Assembly (NCBI GenBank): GCA_025458905.1 | Contig: JALORN010000005.1 | Coordinates: forward strand, 62,001 to 126,000 | Direction of reading: 5' to 3' | Origin: Steroidobacteraceae bacterium | GTDB taxonomy: Bacteria > Pseudomonadota > Gammaproteobacteria > Steroidobacterales > Steroidobacteraceae | Length of the DNA: 64,000 nt | Shown: positions 15,193-23,608 of the stretch, piece by piece | How the letters are laid out: the number at the start of each line of letters is the position of its first letter | How positions within the stretch are numbered: position 1 is the first letter of the stretch | The notes under the pieces: model-generated | The model's database searches: none | Told to the model about the DNA's origin: nothing | The model's input: the letters and a program-made list of their open reading frames with translations, nothing else | Translations under genes and position numbers: made by a program

Positions 15193-16644
15193 ATGGACAG
15201 CACGAAGTTCGAGGGGCGGATGCTGATCGGCGGCGAGATGGTCGCGGGCTCGGGCGGGGCCTGGATCGACTCGGAGAACCCGGCGACCGAGCAGCCGCTC
15301 GGGCGCGTGCCGGCCGGCACCGCGGAAGACGTGCGCCGCGCGGTCGATGCCGCCGCAGCGGCGCAGCCGGACTGGGCCGGCAAGTCGGTGTGGGAGCGCG
15401 CGGCGCTGCTGCGCCGCCTCGCCGGTGCGATCCGCGCACGCGGACCGGAGATCCTCCAGCTGGAGGCGCGCGACACCGGCAACACGATCGCCAAGCTCAC
15501 CGCCGACGTGCAGATCGCCGCGGGCTACCTGGAGTACTTCGCCGGGCTCGCGTCCGAGATGAAGGGCGAGACCGTGCCCGCCTCGGCGCAGGGCCTGCAC
15601 CTCACGCTGCGCGAGCCATGGGGCGTGGTGGCACGCATCGTGCCGTTCAACCACCCTTTCATGTTCGCCGCTGCGCACCTCGCGGCACCGCTGATGGCCG
15701 GCAACGCCGTGGTGGTCAAGACGCCCGAGACCAGCCCGCTCTCCGGCTCGCTGCTCGGTGAACTGTGCCGGGAGTGCCTGCCGGCCGGGTTGGTGAACAT
15801 CGTCCACGGGCTAGGCCTGCCGGTCGGCGATACGCTGGTGCGCCACCCGCGGGTTCGCCGCATCGGCTTCACGGGCTCGGTGCCGACCGGCCTCGCGATC
15901 CAGCGCGCCGCGGCGGAATCCGGCGTCAAGCACGTGTCGCTCGAGCTCGGAGGCAAGAATCCCTTCATCGTCTTCCCGGACGCCGATCTCGACAAGGCGG
16001 TCGACATGGCGGTGGCCGGCATGAACTTCTCGTGGGCCGGCCAGTCCTGCGGCTCGACCAGCCGCCTCCTGCTGCACGAGTCGATCCACGAAGAGTTCGT
16101 CGAGCGCGTCGCGGCGCGCCTGCGCGCGTTGCGCCTCGGCGACCCGCTGGACCCGGCGTCGGAGATGGGCCCGGTGAACTCGCGACGCCAGCACGAGCGG
16201 GTGATGGGCTTCGTCGAGTCGGCGCGCGCCGAAGGCGCGCGCCTGGTCACCGGCGGCCGGCGCCCGCCGGGCGAGGCGTTCCGTCGCGGCTACTGGGTGG
16301 AGCCGACGCTGTACGACCGGGTCGACCCGTCGATGCGCGTCGCGCGCGAGGAAGTGTTCGGGCCGATCGTCTGCGCGTTGCGCTGGTCGAGCGAGGACGA
16401 GGCCGTCGCTCTCGCCAATGGCACCGAGTACGGCCTGACCGCGGCCGTCTGGACGCGGGACCTGAGCACCGCGATGCGCATGATGCGCCGGGTCGAGGCG
16501 GGCACCGTCTGGATCAACTTCGCCGGCCAGCACTTCGTCGGCACCCCGTTCGGCGGCTGGAAGGACAGCGGCCTGGGCGGCGAGGAATGCCTCGAGGAGC
16601 TGTTGAGCTACACCCAGGTCAAGGCCGTGCACGTGCTGCCCTGA
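15193..16644 (+). CDS. NAD(P)-dependent aldehyde dehydrogenase
   Basis: A 483-residue ALDH-superfamily enzyme that oxidises an aldehyde to the acid. The general base Glu251 sits in LELGGKNPF and the catalytic Cys286 in GQSCGSTSR; the proline and phenylalanine signature EEVFGPIV and the C-terminal NFAGQHFVGTPFGGWKDSG are typical of betaine-aldehyde or vanillin-type dehydrogenases. Length is normal. The substrate is not predictable; the location among catabolic genes suggests breakdown of an imported compound. Its 3' end overlaps the convergent MFS gene by 26 bp. Confidence 0.93.
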   Translation: MDSTKFEGRMLIGGEMVAGSGGAWIDSENPATEQPLGRVPAGTAEDVRRAVDAAAAAQPDWAGKSVWERAALLRRLAGAIRARGPEILQLEARDTGNTIAKLTADVQIAAGYLEYFAGLASEMKGETVPASAQGLHLTLREPWGVVARIVPFNHPFMFAAAHLAAPLMAGNAVVVKTPETSPLSGSLLGELCRECLPAGLVNIVHGLGLPVGDTLVRHPRVRRIGFTGSVPTGLAIQRAAAESGVKHVSLELGGKNPFIVFPDADLDKAVDMAVAGMNFSWAGQSCGSTSRLLLHESIHEEFVERVAARLRALRLGDPLDPASEMGPVNSRRQHERVMGFVESARAEGARLVTGGRRPPGEAFRRGYWVEPTLYDRVDPSMRVAREEVFGPIVCALRWSSEDEAVALANGTEYGLTAAVWTRDLSTAMRMMRRVEAGTVWINFAGQHFVGTPFGGWKDSGLGGEECLEELLSYTQVKAVHVLP

Positions 16645-17995
16645 GGGCGAGCCACAGCACGAGCGCCGCGATCGGGTTCGCGACCGCCGAGACGAGCGCC
16701 ATCGACAGCCCGAGGCGCTGCTCGTCGGCGAACACCTGGTCGGTGACGAACCCGACCGCGAACGGCCCGACGGTCGCGCCGACCAGGGTCAGCGACAGCT
16801 GGTACGCGGCGCCGAACTGCGCGCGCATCCGGTCGGGCGTGATCTGCTGGATGTAGGCGCCGCCCGGCCCGGTGGCCGCGCTGCCGAACAGGAAGGTGAA
16901 GAAGATCAGCGCCGCATGGCCGGCCATCGTCGGCATCAGCGGCGCGACCACCGACGGCAGCAGCAGCCCGAGGCCGCAGCCGCAGAGCACGCGCAGCTTC
17001 GCGTGCGGGTCGCCGCGCTGCTCGAGGTGGTCGGCGAGCGCGCCGCCGGCGAACGAGCCGAGCAGGCCGCCGAGCAGCGCGACGACGCCGAGCGTGGCGG
17101 CGGCCTCGGGGATGCTCGCGCCGTACTGGCGCTGGTAGAGCGCCGGGGTCCAGGTCATCACCGAGAACGCCGTGATCGAGGTCGTGCCGTAGCCGGCGAA
17201 CACCAGTGCGTACGAACGCCACTGGTCGACGAAGTGGCGGCGCACCTCGACGAGGCTTGCGGGACGGAAGCCGGGCGCACGCGGCGGCTCGCGCACCAGC
17301 AGCATCAACAGCGCCACCGGCAGCCCGAGCAGGCCGACCGCCACCATCACCAGTCGCCAGCCGGAGAGTTCGCCGAGCAGCGGCAGCGGCACGCTGCCGA
17401 TCCCCACCAGCCAGGCGATCAGCGCGCCGCCGAGCAGGAAGGCGAGCCCGGTGCCGGCGGTCACGCCGGCGCTGAACACGCCGATCGCCAGCGACAGCCG
17501 GCGCGGTGGGAAGTACCCCGCCAGCATCGAGTAGGCGGACGGGGAGAGCGTGGCCTCGCCGACCCCGACGCCGACCCGAAACAGGAAGAGCTGCCCGAAG
17601 CTGCGCGCGGTGCCGGCGAGCGCCGTCATCAGGCACCAGAGCGTGACGCCGCTGGTGATGATCCACTTGCGGCTGTAGCGGTCGGCCCAGCGGGCGACCA
17701 GCAGGCCGACGGCGCAGTAGAAGATCGCGAACGCGGCGCCGGCCAGCAGCGCGAACGCCGTGTCGGAGATGCCAAGGTCCGCCTTGATCGGCTGCACCAG
17801 CAGCGACAGGATCAGCCGGTCGATGAAGGACACGGCGTTGGCGAGCGCCAGCACCCCCACCACGAACCACGCCCGCAAGGGGCCCGAAGAGGCGACATCG
17901 CCGGCCGCGACGGGCGAGGGTGGGGAAGATGCGGGCAGGGGTTCTGGCAAGCGAGGCCTTCTCGGCGCGCGCAGGGCGCCCCGCAGTATAGCCAC
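16619..17995 (-). CDS. MFS transporter, spinster-like
   Basis: A 458-residue MFS protein with about 12 helices beginning near residue 41 (LRAWFVVGVLALANAVSFIDR). The loop 2-3 motif reads ARWADRYSRKWIITSG and a later motif RVGVGVGEATLSPSAYSMLAGY is typical of spinster-like permeases found in catabolic islands. The start is GTG at 17995; the first ATG in frame falls inside the transmembrane region, so a GTG or TTG start is required. It overlaps the aldehyde dehydrogenase 3' end. A perfect palindrome at 18057-18078 upstream is a likely operator for it. Confidence 0.87.
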   Translation of the reverse strand: MAILRGALRAPRRPRLPEPLPASSPPSPVAAGDVASSGPLRAWFVVGVLALANAVSFIDRLILSLLVQPIKADLGISDTAFALLAGAAFAIFYCAVGLLVARWADRYSRKWIITSGVTLWCLMTALAGTARSFGQLFLFRVGVGVGEATLSPSAYSMLAGYFPPRRLSLAIGVFSAGVTAGTGLAFLLGGALIAWLVGIGSVPLPLLGELSGWRLVMVAVGLLGLPVALLMLLVREPPRAPGFRPASLVEVRRHFVDQWRSYALVFAGYGTTSITAFSVMTWTPALYQRQYGASIPEAAATLGVVALLGGLLGSFAGGALADHLEQRGDPHAKLRVLCGCGLGLLLPSVVAPLMPTMAGHAALIFFTFLFGSAATGPGGAYIQQITPDRMRAQFGAAYQLSLTLVGATVGPFAVGFVTDQVFADEQRLGLSMALVSAVANPIAALVLWLALRAARARP

Positions 17996-18056
17996 GCGCC
18001 GCGCTTCCGCAGCGTCGCCGGAGCTTTGCGCGGCGCTGCGAAAGGACCTTCAATTG

Positions 18057-18078
18057 ATCACTCAAAGCATTGAGTGAT
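18057..18078. promoter_or_regulatory. 22-bp palindrome upstream of the MFS gene
   Basis: ATCACTCAA-agca-TTGAGTGAT, perfect 9-bp arms in an AT-rich patch. It lies 62-83 nt upstream of the MFS start and downstream of the enoyl-CoA hydratase stop, in a position suited to repressor control of the transporter. No T-run follows, so a terminator is less likely. Confidence 0.55.
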
Positions 18079-18140
18079 ATGCGATTTTCAGGCGTATTCC
18101 GAGCGCCAGTCGAGGCCAGCCGAGACCGGCGGCCGGGAGC

Positions 18141-18914
18141 TCAACGGAACCGCGGGGCACGCTTCTCGAGGAAGGCGCGGGCGCCTTCGGCGAACTCCGC
18201 GGAATTGAACGCCTCGTCGAACATCGCCCGGGTCGCGGGCGTCTCGGCGCGGGTGCCGTCCATGATCAGGTTCACGACGTGCTTGGCCGCGGCGATCGAG
18301 TTGCCGGCATTGCCGGCGATGACGGCGGCCAGTTCGAGCGCGCGCGCCTCGAGGTCGGCCGCGGGCACGACCTCGTTGACGAGCCCGAGGTCGAGCGCCT
18401 CGCGGGCCGCGATGCGACGGCCGGTGAAGAGGATCTCCTTGGCGCGCGCCGGGCCGACCAGGTCCACGAGCCGCCGCGTGTCGTCGAGCGCGTAGACCAG
18501 CCCGAGTCGCGCGGGCGGGATCGCGAAGAAGCTGTCGTCGGCCGCGAGCCGCAGGTCGCAGGCGAGCGCGAGGCCGCAGCCGCCGCCGGTGCAGGCGCCG
18601 CGGATCACGGCGATCGTGGGGATCGCGAGCCGCGCCCAGGCGAGCTGGCCCTCGAGCACGGCCTGCTGCATCGCGCGCATGCGCTCCGGGTGCGCGACGT
18701 TCTGCGTCATCTCGACGATGTCGGCGCCGGCGCTGAACGCCTCGTGGCCGGCGCCGCGCACCAGCGCGACGCGGATCGCAGGGTCGGCGGCGAGCTGCGC
18801 CGCGAGACCGGGCAGCGCGGCCCACATCTGCGCGGTCACGGCATTGCGCCGCTCGGGACGGTTCAGCACGACCCACGCGAGCGGTGGGTGGAGTTCGGTC
18901 TGGATGTCGCTCAT
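18141..18914 (-). CDS. Enoyl-CoA hydratase/isomerase family protein
   Basis: A 257-residue crotonase-fold protein. It has the CoA-binding FSAGADIVEM stretch near residues 60-70 and the oxyanion region RGACTGGGCGLALACDLRLAA near residues 100-120. In the region of the classical second catalytic Glu it reads FFAIPPARLGLVYALDDT, where a hydratase would have PE-LGLIPG-GGT, so the catalytic acid looks replaced and this may be a specialised crotonase rather than a classical hydratase. It is divergent from the SDR gene across 75 bp. Confidence 0.88.
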   Translation of the reverse strand: MSDIQTELHPPLAWVVLNRPERRNAVTAQMWAALPGLAAQLAADPAIRVALVRGAGHEAFSAGADIVEMTQNVAHPERMRAMQQAVLEGQLAWARLAIPTIAVIRGACTGGGCGLALACDLRLAADDSFFAIPPARLGLVYALDDTRRLVDLVGPARAKEILFTGRRIAAREALDLGLVNEVVPAADLEARALELAAVIAGNAGNSIAAAKHVVNLIMDGTRAETPATRAMFDEAFNSAEFAEGARAFLEKRAPRFR

Positions 18915-18922
18915 GGCTCTCG

Positions 18923-18952
18923 TTGACACTCTCGATGCGCTGGTGATGTTAT
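18923..18952 (+). promoter_or_regulatory. Promoter of the SDR-deacetylase operon
   Basis: TTGACA (18923-18928), 18-nt spacer, TGTTAT (18947-18952). This is the best sigma70-like match among the intergenic regions and lies 37 nt before the ATG at 18990. Confidence 0.55.
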
Positions 18953-18989
18953 CAGCGCCCCGCAGGTGGTGCCGACGGAGAGCCTTGGA

Positions 18990-19832
18990 ATGCCGACGTA
19001 TCCGGATCTGAAGGGCAAGGTCGCGATCGTGACCGGCTCGGGCCGCGCGAAGGGCCTCGGCGAGGCGATGGTCAAGCGCCTCGCGGCCGAGGGCTGCCGC
19101 GTGGTCGTCAGCGACATCGGCGCGCCGCGCGGCGCCGAGATCCCGGCCGATGCGATCGGCACCGCCTCGGGCATCGACCAGGTGGTCGCGGAGATCCGCG
19201 CCGCCGGCGGCGAGGCGATCGGAATCGCCTGCGACGTGCTCGAGGAGACGAGCGTGAAGGCGCTGGTGGACCAGGCCGTGGCCCACTTCGGCCGGCTGGA
19301 CATCATGGTCAACAACGCCGGCATCGGCTACCTGATGAAGCCGCTGGTCGAGATGGACCAGGCCAGCTGGGACGCGGTGCTCGGCGTGAACCTGCGCGGC
19401 GTGTTCTTCGGCGTCAAGCACGCCGCGATACGCATGATCGCTCAGGGCGAGGGCGGGCGCATCATCAACATCGGCAGCCAGGCCTCGAAGTCCGGCTTCC
19501 CGTTCGCCGCCCCCTACGTGTCCTCCAAGCACGGCGTCGTCGGCCTGACGCGCACCGCGGCCATCGAGCTCGGGCCGCACCGCATCACCGTCAACACGAT
19601 CTGCCCGAACCACGTCACCACCGGCCTCGGCGCGTGGCAGAACAAGTACTTCAGCGCCGCCACGGGCCGCAACGAAGACACCTACCTCAAGGACATGCGC
19701 GCCCGCATCCCGCTCGGCCGCCCCGGCCTGCAGGACGACATCGCGAAGGCCTGCGCCTTCCTTGCGTCCTCGCAGGCGGACTACGTCACCGGCGAGGCGA
19801 TGAACGTCTCGGGCGGAGAGGAGTACCACTGA
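18990..19832 (+). CDS. Short-chain dehydrogenase/reductase (SDR)
   Basis: A 280-residue classical SDR that oxidises or reduces an alcohol/ketone with NAD(P). Cofactor motif: TGSGRAKGLGEAM. NNAG (VNNAGIG) stabilises the sheet, and the catalytic Tyr176-x3-Lys180 is in PYVSSKHGV with Ser in NIGSQAS. The C-terminal YVTGEAMNVSGGEEYH is typical. An insert of about 15 residues after the first strand (SDIGAPRGAEIPADAIGTAS) is seen in SDRs that use CoA esters or steroids. ATG 18990 is chosen for the GGAGAG about 8 nt upstream. Its TGA overlaps the next ATG by one base. Confidence 0.9.
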   Translation: MPTYPDLKGKVAIVTGSGRAKGLGEAMVKRLAAEGCRVVVSDIGAPRGAEIPADAIGTASGIDQVVAEIRAAGGEAIGIACDVLEETSVKALVDQAVAHFGRLDIMVNNAGIGYLMKPLVEMDQASWDAVLGVNLRGVFFGVKHAAIRMIAQGEGGRIINIGSQASKSGFPFAAPYVSSKHGVVGLTRTAAIELGPHRITVNTICPNHVTTGLGAWQNKYFSAATGRNEDTYLKDMRARIPLGRPGLQDDIAKACAFLASSQADYVTGEAMNVSGGEEYH

Positions 19833-20683
19833 TGGCCGGATGGACCTGGCCGAACGGCGCGCGCCTCGCGCTCTCGCTGGTCGTCAACGTGGAGGAGGGC
19901 GCCGAGTTCAACGTCCGCGACGGCGACCGCGGGCCCGACCCGGTCGACGAGCTCGGCATCGTGCTGAAGAAGCCGGTGCGCAACTTCGGCAACGAGAGCA
20001 ACTACGAGTACGGCATCAACGAGGGCGCGCCGCGGGTGCTGCGCCTGCTCGCCAAGTACCAGCTAAAGGCGACCTTCACCGCCGCGGCGGTCGCGCTGGA
20101 GCGCGCGCCGCAGGTCGCCGCCGGCATCGTCGAGGGCGGCCACGAGGCCTGCGCCCACGGCCATCGCTGGGCCCACCAGATGGGCATGGACGAGGAGAAG
20201 GAACGGGCCTTCATCCGCGCGGCCGCCGACAGCATCGAGAAGACCACCGGTACGCGCCCGGTCGGCTGGCTGTCGCGCTACCTGCACACGCCGGACACGC
20301 GCCGCATCCTCGCCGAGGAGGGCTTCCGCTACCACATGGACGACTTCAGCCGCGACCTGCCGTTCGTCGACCGCAGCGTCTCGCCGGCGATGGTCGTCGT
20401 GCCCTATGCGCTCGACTCCAACGACATGAAGATGTGGAACGCGCCGGCGTTCATGCCGCGCGACTGGCTGGGCTACTGCAAGGACAGCTTCGACTGGCTG
20501 TACGCGGAAGGCGCGCAGGGGCCGCGGATGATGTCCCTCGGCGTGCACCTGCGCATCATCGGCCGTCCCGGTCGCATCGGCGCCTACGAGGAGTTCCTGC
20601 GGCACGCCGCCGCCACCCGCCACGTCTGGATCGCGACGCGTCGCGAGATCGCCGAGCACTACGCCCGGGTCGCCGCGGGCTGA
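19832..20683 (+). CDS. Polysaccharide-deacetylase-superfamily protein, PuuE-like
   Basis: A 283-residue NodB-fold metal-dependent amidohydrolase. The pattern LSLVVNVEEGAEF, the CAHGHRWAHQMGMDEE region (HxxxH-type metal ligands) and LHTPDTRRILAEEGFRYHMDD resemble PuuE allantoinase and related cyclic imide/amide hydrolases rather than chitin deacetylases. Expected reaction: hydrolysis of a C-N bond in a small cyclic amide or N-acyl group. The start overlaps the SDR stop by one base (TGATG), so the two are coupled and probably act on the same substrate. Confidence 0.85.
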   Translation: MAGWTWPNGARLALSLVVNVEEGAEFNVRDGDRGPDPVDELGIVLKKPVRNFGNESNYEYGINEGAPRVLRLLAKYQLKATFTAAAVALERAPQVAAGIVEGGHEACAHGHRWAHQMGMDEEKERAFIRAAADSIEKTTGTRPVGWLSRYLHTPDTRRILAEEGFRYHMDDFSRDLPFVDRSVSPAMVVVPYALDSNDMKMWNAPAFMPRDWLGYCKDSFDWLYAEGAQGPRMMSLGVHLRIIGRPGRIGAYEEFLRHAAATRHVWIATRREIAEHYARVAAG

Positions 20684-20741
20684 TCGCGCCGCGCGGGCGC
20701 GCCCGGCCCCGCAGCCTCGCGCCACCGCGCGTGGCGCCTGC

Positions 20742-22121
20742 TCAGCGCTCGAACGCGAGCTGCGCCTCGACCGCGGCCGCGAGCTGGCAGAGCCGCAGGT
20801 CGTGGCCGGCGCGCCCGACCAGCTGCAACCCGACCGGCAGCACGCCCGTCGGTACGGGCAGGGGGATCGACGCGGCAGGCGCGCCGCTCGCGCTCGCGAT
20901 CGCGGTCAGGTCGGCAGTGTTGTGCGGGTGTCGTTCGCCGTGTGGGAACGCGGTGCAGGCGACGGTCGGCATCACGATCGCCTCGTACGGCGCAGTGGTC
21001 GAGTTCCATTCGCCGACGAAGGCCGCGATGCGCTGCTCGGCCGCAGCGAGGTCCTCGTCCGAGAGCCTGCCGCCGTAGCGGATGAAGGCCCTCAGCCCGT
21101 CGGAGAAGTCGTCCGGGGTGTCGACGACGCGCTGGTGGTGCACCCGCCACATCTCGCGTTCGCAGAGCGCGAGGATCGCGCGCCGCACGCGTGCGAGGTC
21201 CCAGCGGCGCAGGTCCACCGGCACCAGCTGCGCGCCGAGCGCACGCAGCGCCGAGATGCCGCGGTTGTACGCCGCCACCACCTCGGGACCGACCGCGAAC
21301 TCGCCGAGGCCGACGGCGTATCCGAGGGTCACCCGCGCAGGGTCGGCAGCCCGAGGCGGCGCCAGCTGCACGGGGAAGGAGACGCGGCAGGCCGGGTCGT
21401 GGCCCGCGATGGCTTGCAGCAGCGGCGACAGGTCGCGGGCGGTGCGCACGATGGGCCCGACGTGGTCGAAGCGCAGGTGCACCGGCACGACACCCGAGAG
21501 GCTGACGAGGCCCGAGGTCGGCTTGAGCGAGGCCGTGCCGCAGAACGCCGCCGGGATGCGCAGCGAGCCGATGGTGTCGGAGCCGAGTGCCAGGGTGCAG
21601 TGCCGGGCCGCGATCGCGGCGGCCGAGCCGCTGCTGGAGCCGCCCGCGGAGTGCCCGGCACGTTGCGGGTTGTGCGTGACGCCGTACCACGGGTTCATGC
21701 CTTCGGCCCCGAGGGCGCCCTCGTCCATGTTGGTGGCCCCGAGCAGCACGACCCCCGCGGCCCGCAGCCGCGCGACGGCGAACGCGTCCTCGGCCGCGAA
21801 ATCCGCGGCACGGAAACGCAGCCCAGCGGTGTGCGGCCAGCCGGCCACCGCCAGGTTGGCCTTGATCGCGGCCGGCAGGCCGTCGAGCGCGCCGCGCAAG
21901 GCGCCGCGTGCGCGACGCTCGTCCGCAGCACGTGCCGCAGCGCGCGCGCCGGCGGCGTCGACGAAGGTCCAGGCGCCGAGCGCGGGGTTGTCGCGCGACA
22001 GTGCACCGAGGCAGTCCTCGACCAGCTCCAGTGAGCTGAACTCGCCGCGTCGCAGCGCGGCGGCCGCGTCTGCAGCGTCGAACTCGCGGGGCGAGGCGGG
22101 CGGGCGGGCCTGCGGTGTCAT
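20742..22121 (-). CDS. Amidase (amidase-signature family)
   Basis: A 459-residue AS-family amidohydrolase. The Ser-cisSer-Lys triad region is visible: Lys in PAAIKANLAVAG, the Gly/Ser signature GHSAGGSSSGSAAAIAA, and the nucleophile region GSDTIGSLRIPAAFCG, giving hydrolysis of an amide to acid and ammonia or amine. Length is normal. It is in line with the PaaK-like ligase and PrpD-like genes (same strand, 72-bp gap) but may have its own promoter. Relatives include GatA-like and aryl/acyl amidases; the substrate is unknown. Confidence 0.9.
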   Translation of the reverse strand: MTPQARPPASPREFDAADAAAALRRGEFSSLELVEDCLGALSRDNPALGAWTFVDAAGARAAARAADERRARGALRGALDGLPAAIKANLAVAGWPHTAGLRFRAADFAAEDAFAVARLRAAGVVLLGATNMDEGALGAEGMNPWYGVTHNPQRAGHSAGGSSSGSAAAIAARHCTLALGSDTIGSLRIPAAFCGTASLKPTSGLVSLSGVVPVHLRFDHVGPIVRTARDLSPLLQAIAGHDPACRVSFPVQLAPPRAADPARVTLGYAVGLGEFAVGPEVVAAYNRGISALRALGAQLVPVDLRRWDLARVRRAILALCEREMWRVHHQRVVDTPDDFSDGLRAFIRYGGRLSDEDLAAAEQRIAAFVGEWNSTTAPYEAIVMPTVACTAFPHGERHPHNTADLTAIASASGAPAASIPLPVPTGVLPVGLQLVGRAGHDLRLCQLAAAVEAQLAFER

Positions 22122-22192
22122 GGTCCCATTCTCTCACGGCGCCATCGGTGGACGCGGGCCGTCCCCCACGCGCGGCGCGGTGCCGCGCGGCT

Positions 22193-23608
22193 TCAACGAC
22201 CGCCGGCCTTGGGCCGCTCGTCGATCAGCCGGATCGGCTTCTGCCGGCTCTCGATCTGCGTCAGCGGGGCGGTACCGCCCGCCGCGACCAGCTCCACCTT
22301 CAATTCGACTCCGACCCGGCGAGTCAGCAGGTCGGCGAACGCCTTGGCGAGCGCGTCGTTGCGCTCGAAGGCCGGACGGGTCTCGACGATCACGGTGAGG
22401 TCGTCGCGACCGGTCGGCAGGTCGCGCGTCGCGCGGCAGACGTACTCGCCGGCGAACTCGGGACGGTCGTTGAGGATCGCCGCGAGCGCCAGCGGATAGA
22501 CGTTGATGCCGCGCAGCTTGACCATGTTGTCGCTGCGACCGAGCACGCCGACCACCCGCCGCAGGTTGTAGCCGAGCGCGGAGCGCCCGTCCTTCCACGC
22601 GGACATGTCGTGCGTGTTGAAGCGGATCAGCGGGTAGACGTCGTCGCGGTACAGCGAGGTGACGACCATGTCGCCCGGCGTGTCGCCCGCGACCGGGCGG
22701 CCGCTCCCCTCGTCGACGATCTCGAGGTACTGCGCGTCCTCCATCACGTACATGCCGTCCTGGTCCGGCCCTTCCGCTGCGATCGGGCCAGTGTCGGCGA
22801 CGCCGTACCAGTCACTGACCTGGGCGCCGCCCCAGGCGCGCGACAATGCGGCGCGCGACTCCCGGCCGACGTGGCCGAGGATCGCGCGCACCGGCAGATC
22901 GCGCCCGGGTTCGAGGCCCATCTCGCGCGCCGTCTCGGCGAGCTGGCGGATGTAGTCCACGAAGCCTACGAGCACCGTCACCCGCAGGTCGCGCATCAGC
23001 TCGACCTGCGTCACCGAGCGCGTCTCCTTGCCGGTGCCCGCGGACAGGAACAGGCAGTTGGTGTAGTGCAGCGCCGCCTCCCGCACGAAATGCCCGCCGT
23101 TGATCATGCCGTGGCCGTAGACCGAATGGACCACGTCGCCCGGGCGCAGGCCCTGCATGCGCCAGATCCGCGCGACCAGCAGCGCCTGCACCTCGCGCGA
23201 CTTGGGGCTGAACAGCACGACCTGCGGGCGCCCGGTGGTGCCGCTGGTGGTGTGGATCACGGTGACGGGGCGGTGCTCGGGCGTCCACTTGTCCCAGCCG
23301 TGGTAGTCGCCGTAGGGCGGGTGCTCGGCGAGGCTCTTCATGAGCTCGGACTTGCCGAAGATCGGCAGCCGGCCGAGGTCGTCGAGGCCGCGAACGTCGC
23401 CCGGCTCGATCCCGGCCCCGCGCCACAGCCGCTGGTAGAAGGGGATCTCCCAGGCGCGCGCGACGCAGCGACGGAACAGAGCGTCCTGGCGCGCGCGGAT
23501 CTCGTCGGCGGAGAGCCGGGCGTAGCGCTCGGTGAAGTCGTCGCCGACGGGGAAGTCGCGCAGCATCTGCGCGTAGTCGAAGGATTCGTAGTAGTGCGGG
23601 AAGCTCAT
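22193..23608 (-). CDS. PaaK-like AMP-forming acyl-CoA ligase
   Basis: A 471-residue adenylate-forming enzyme related to phenylacetate-CoA ligase. Motifs in order: FYQRLWRGAGIEPGDV near the N-terminus, P-loop TTSGTTGRPQVVLFSP (about residue 115), YGVADTGPIAAEG (A5-type motif), YPLIRFNTHDMS, and the hinge LGRSDNMVKLRGINVYPLA followed by a small C-terminal lid. It activates an aromatic or aliphatic carboxylate to its CoA thioester. ATG 23608 overlaps the stop of the MmgE/PrpD gene by 4 nt (ATGA), so the two are co-translated. Confidence 0.9.
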   Translation of the reverse strand: MSFPHYYESFDYAQMLRDFPVGDDFTERYARLSADEIRARQDALFRRCVARAWEIPFYQRLWRGAGIEPGDVRGLDDLGRLPIFGKSELMKSLAEHPPYGDYHGWDKWTPEHRPVTVIHTTSGTTGRPQVVLFSPKSREVQALLVARIWRMQGLRPGDVVHSVYGHGMINGGHFVREAALHYTNCLFLSAGTGKETRSVTQVELMRDLRVTVLVGFVDYIRQLAETAREMGLEPGRDLPVRAILGHVGRESRAALSRAWGGAQVSDWYGVADTGPIAAEGPDQDGMYVMEDAQYLEIVDEGSGRPVAGDTPGDMVVTSLYRDDVYPLIRFNTHDMSAWKDGRSALGYNLRRVVGVLGRSDNMVKLRGINVYPLALAAILNDRPEFAGEYVCRATRDLPTGRDDLTVIVETRPAFERNDALAKAFADLLTRRVGVELKVELVAAGGTAPLTQIESRQKPIRLIDERPKAGGR

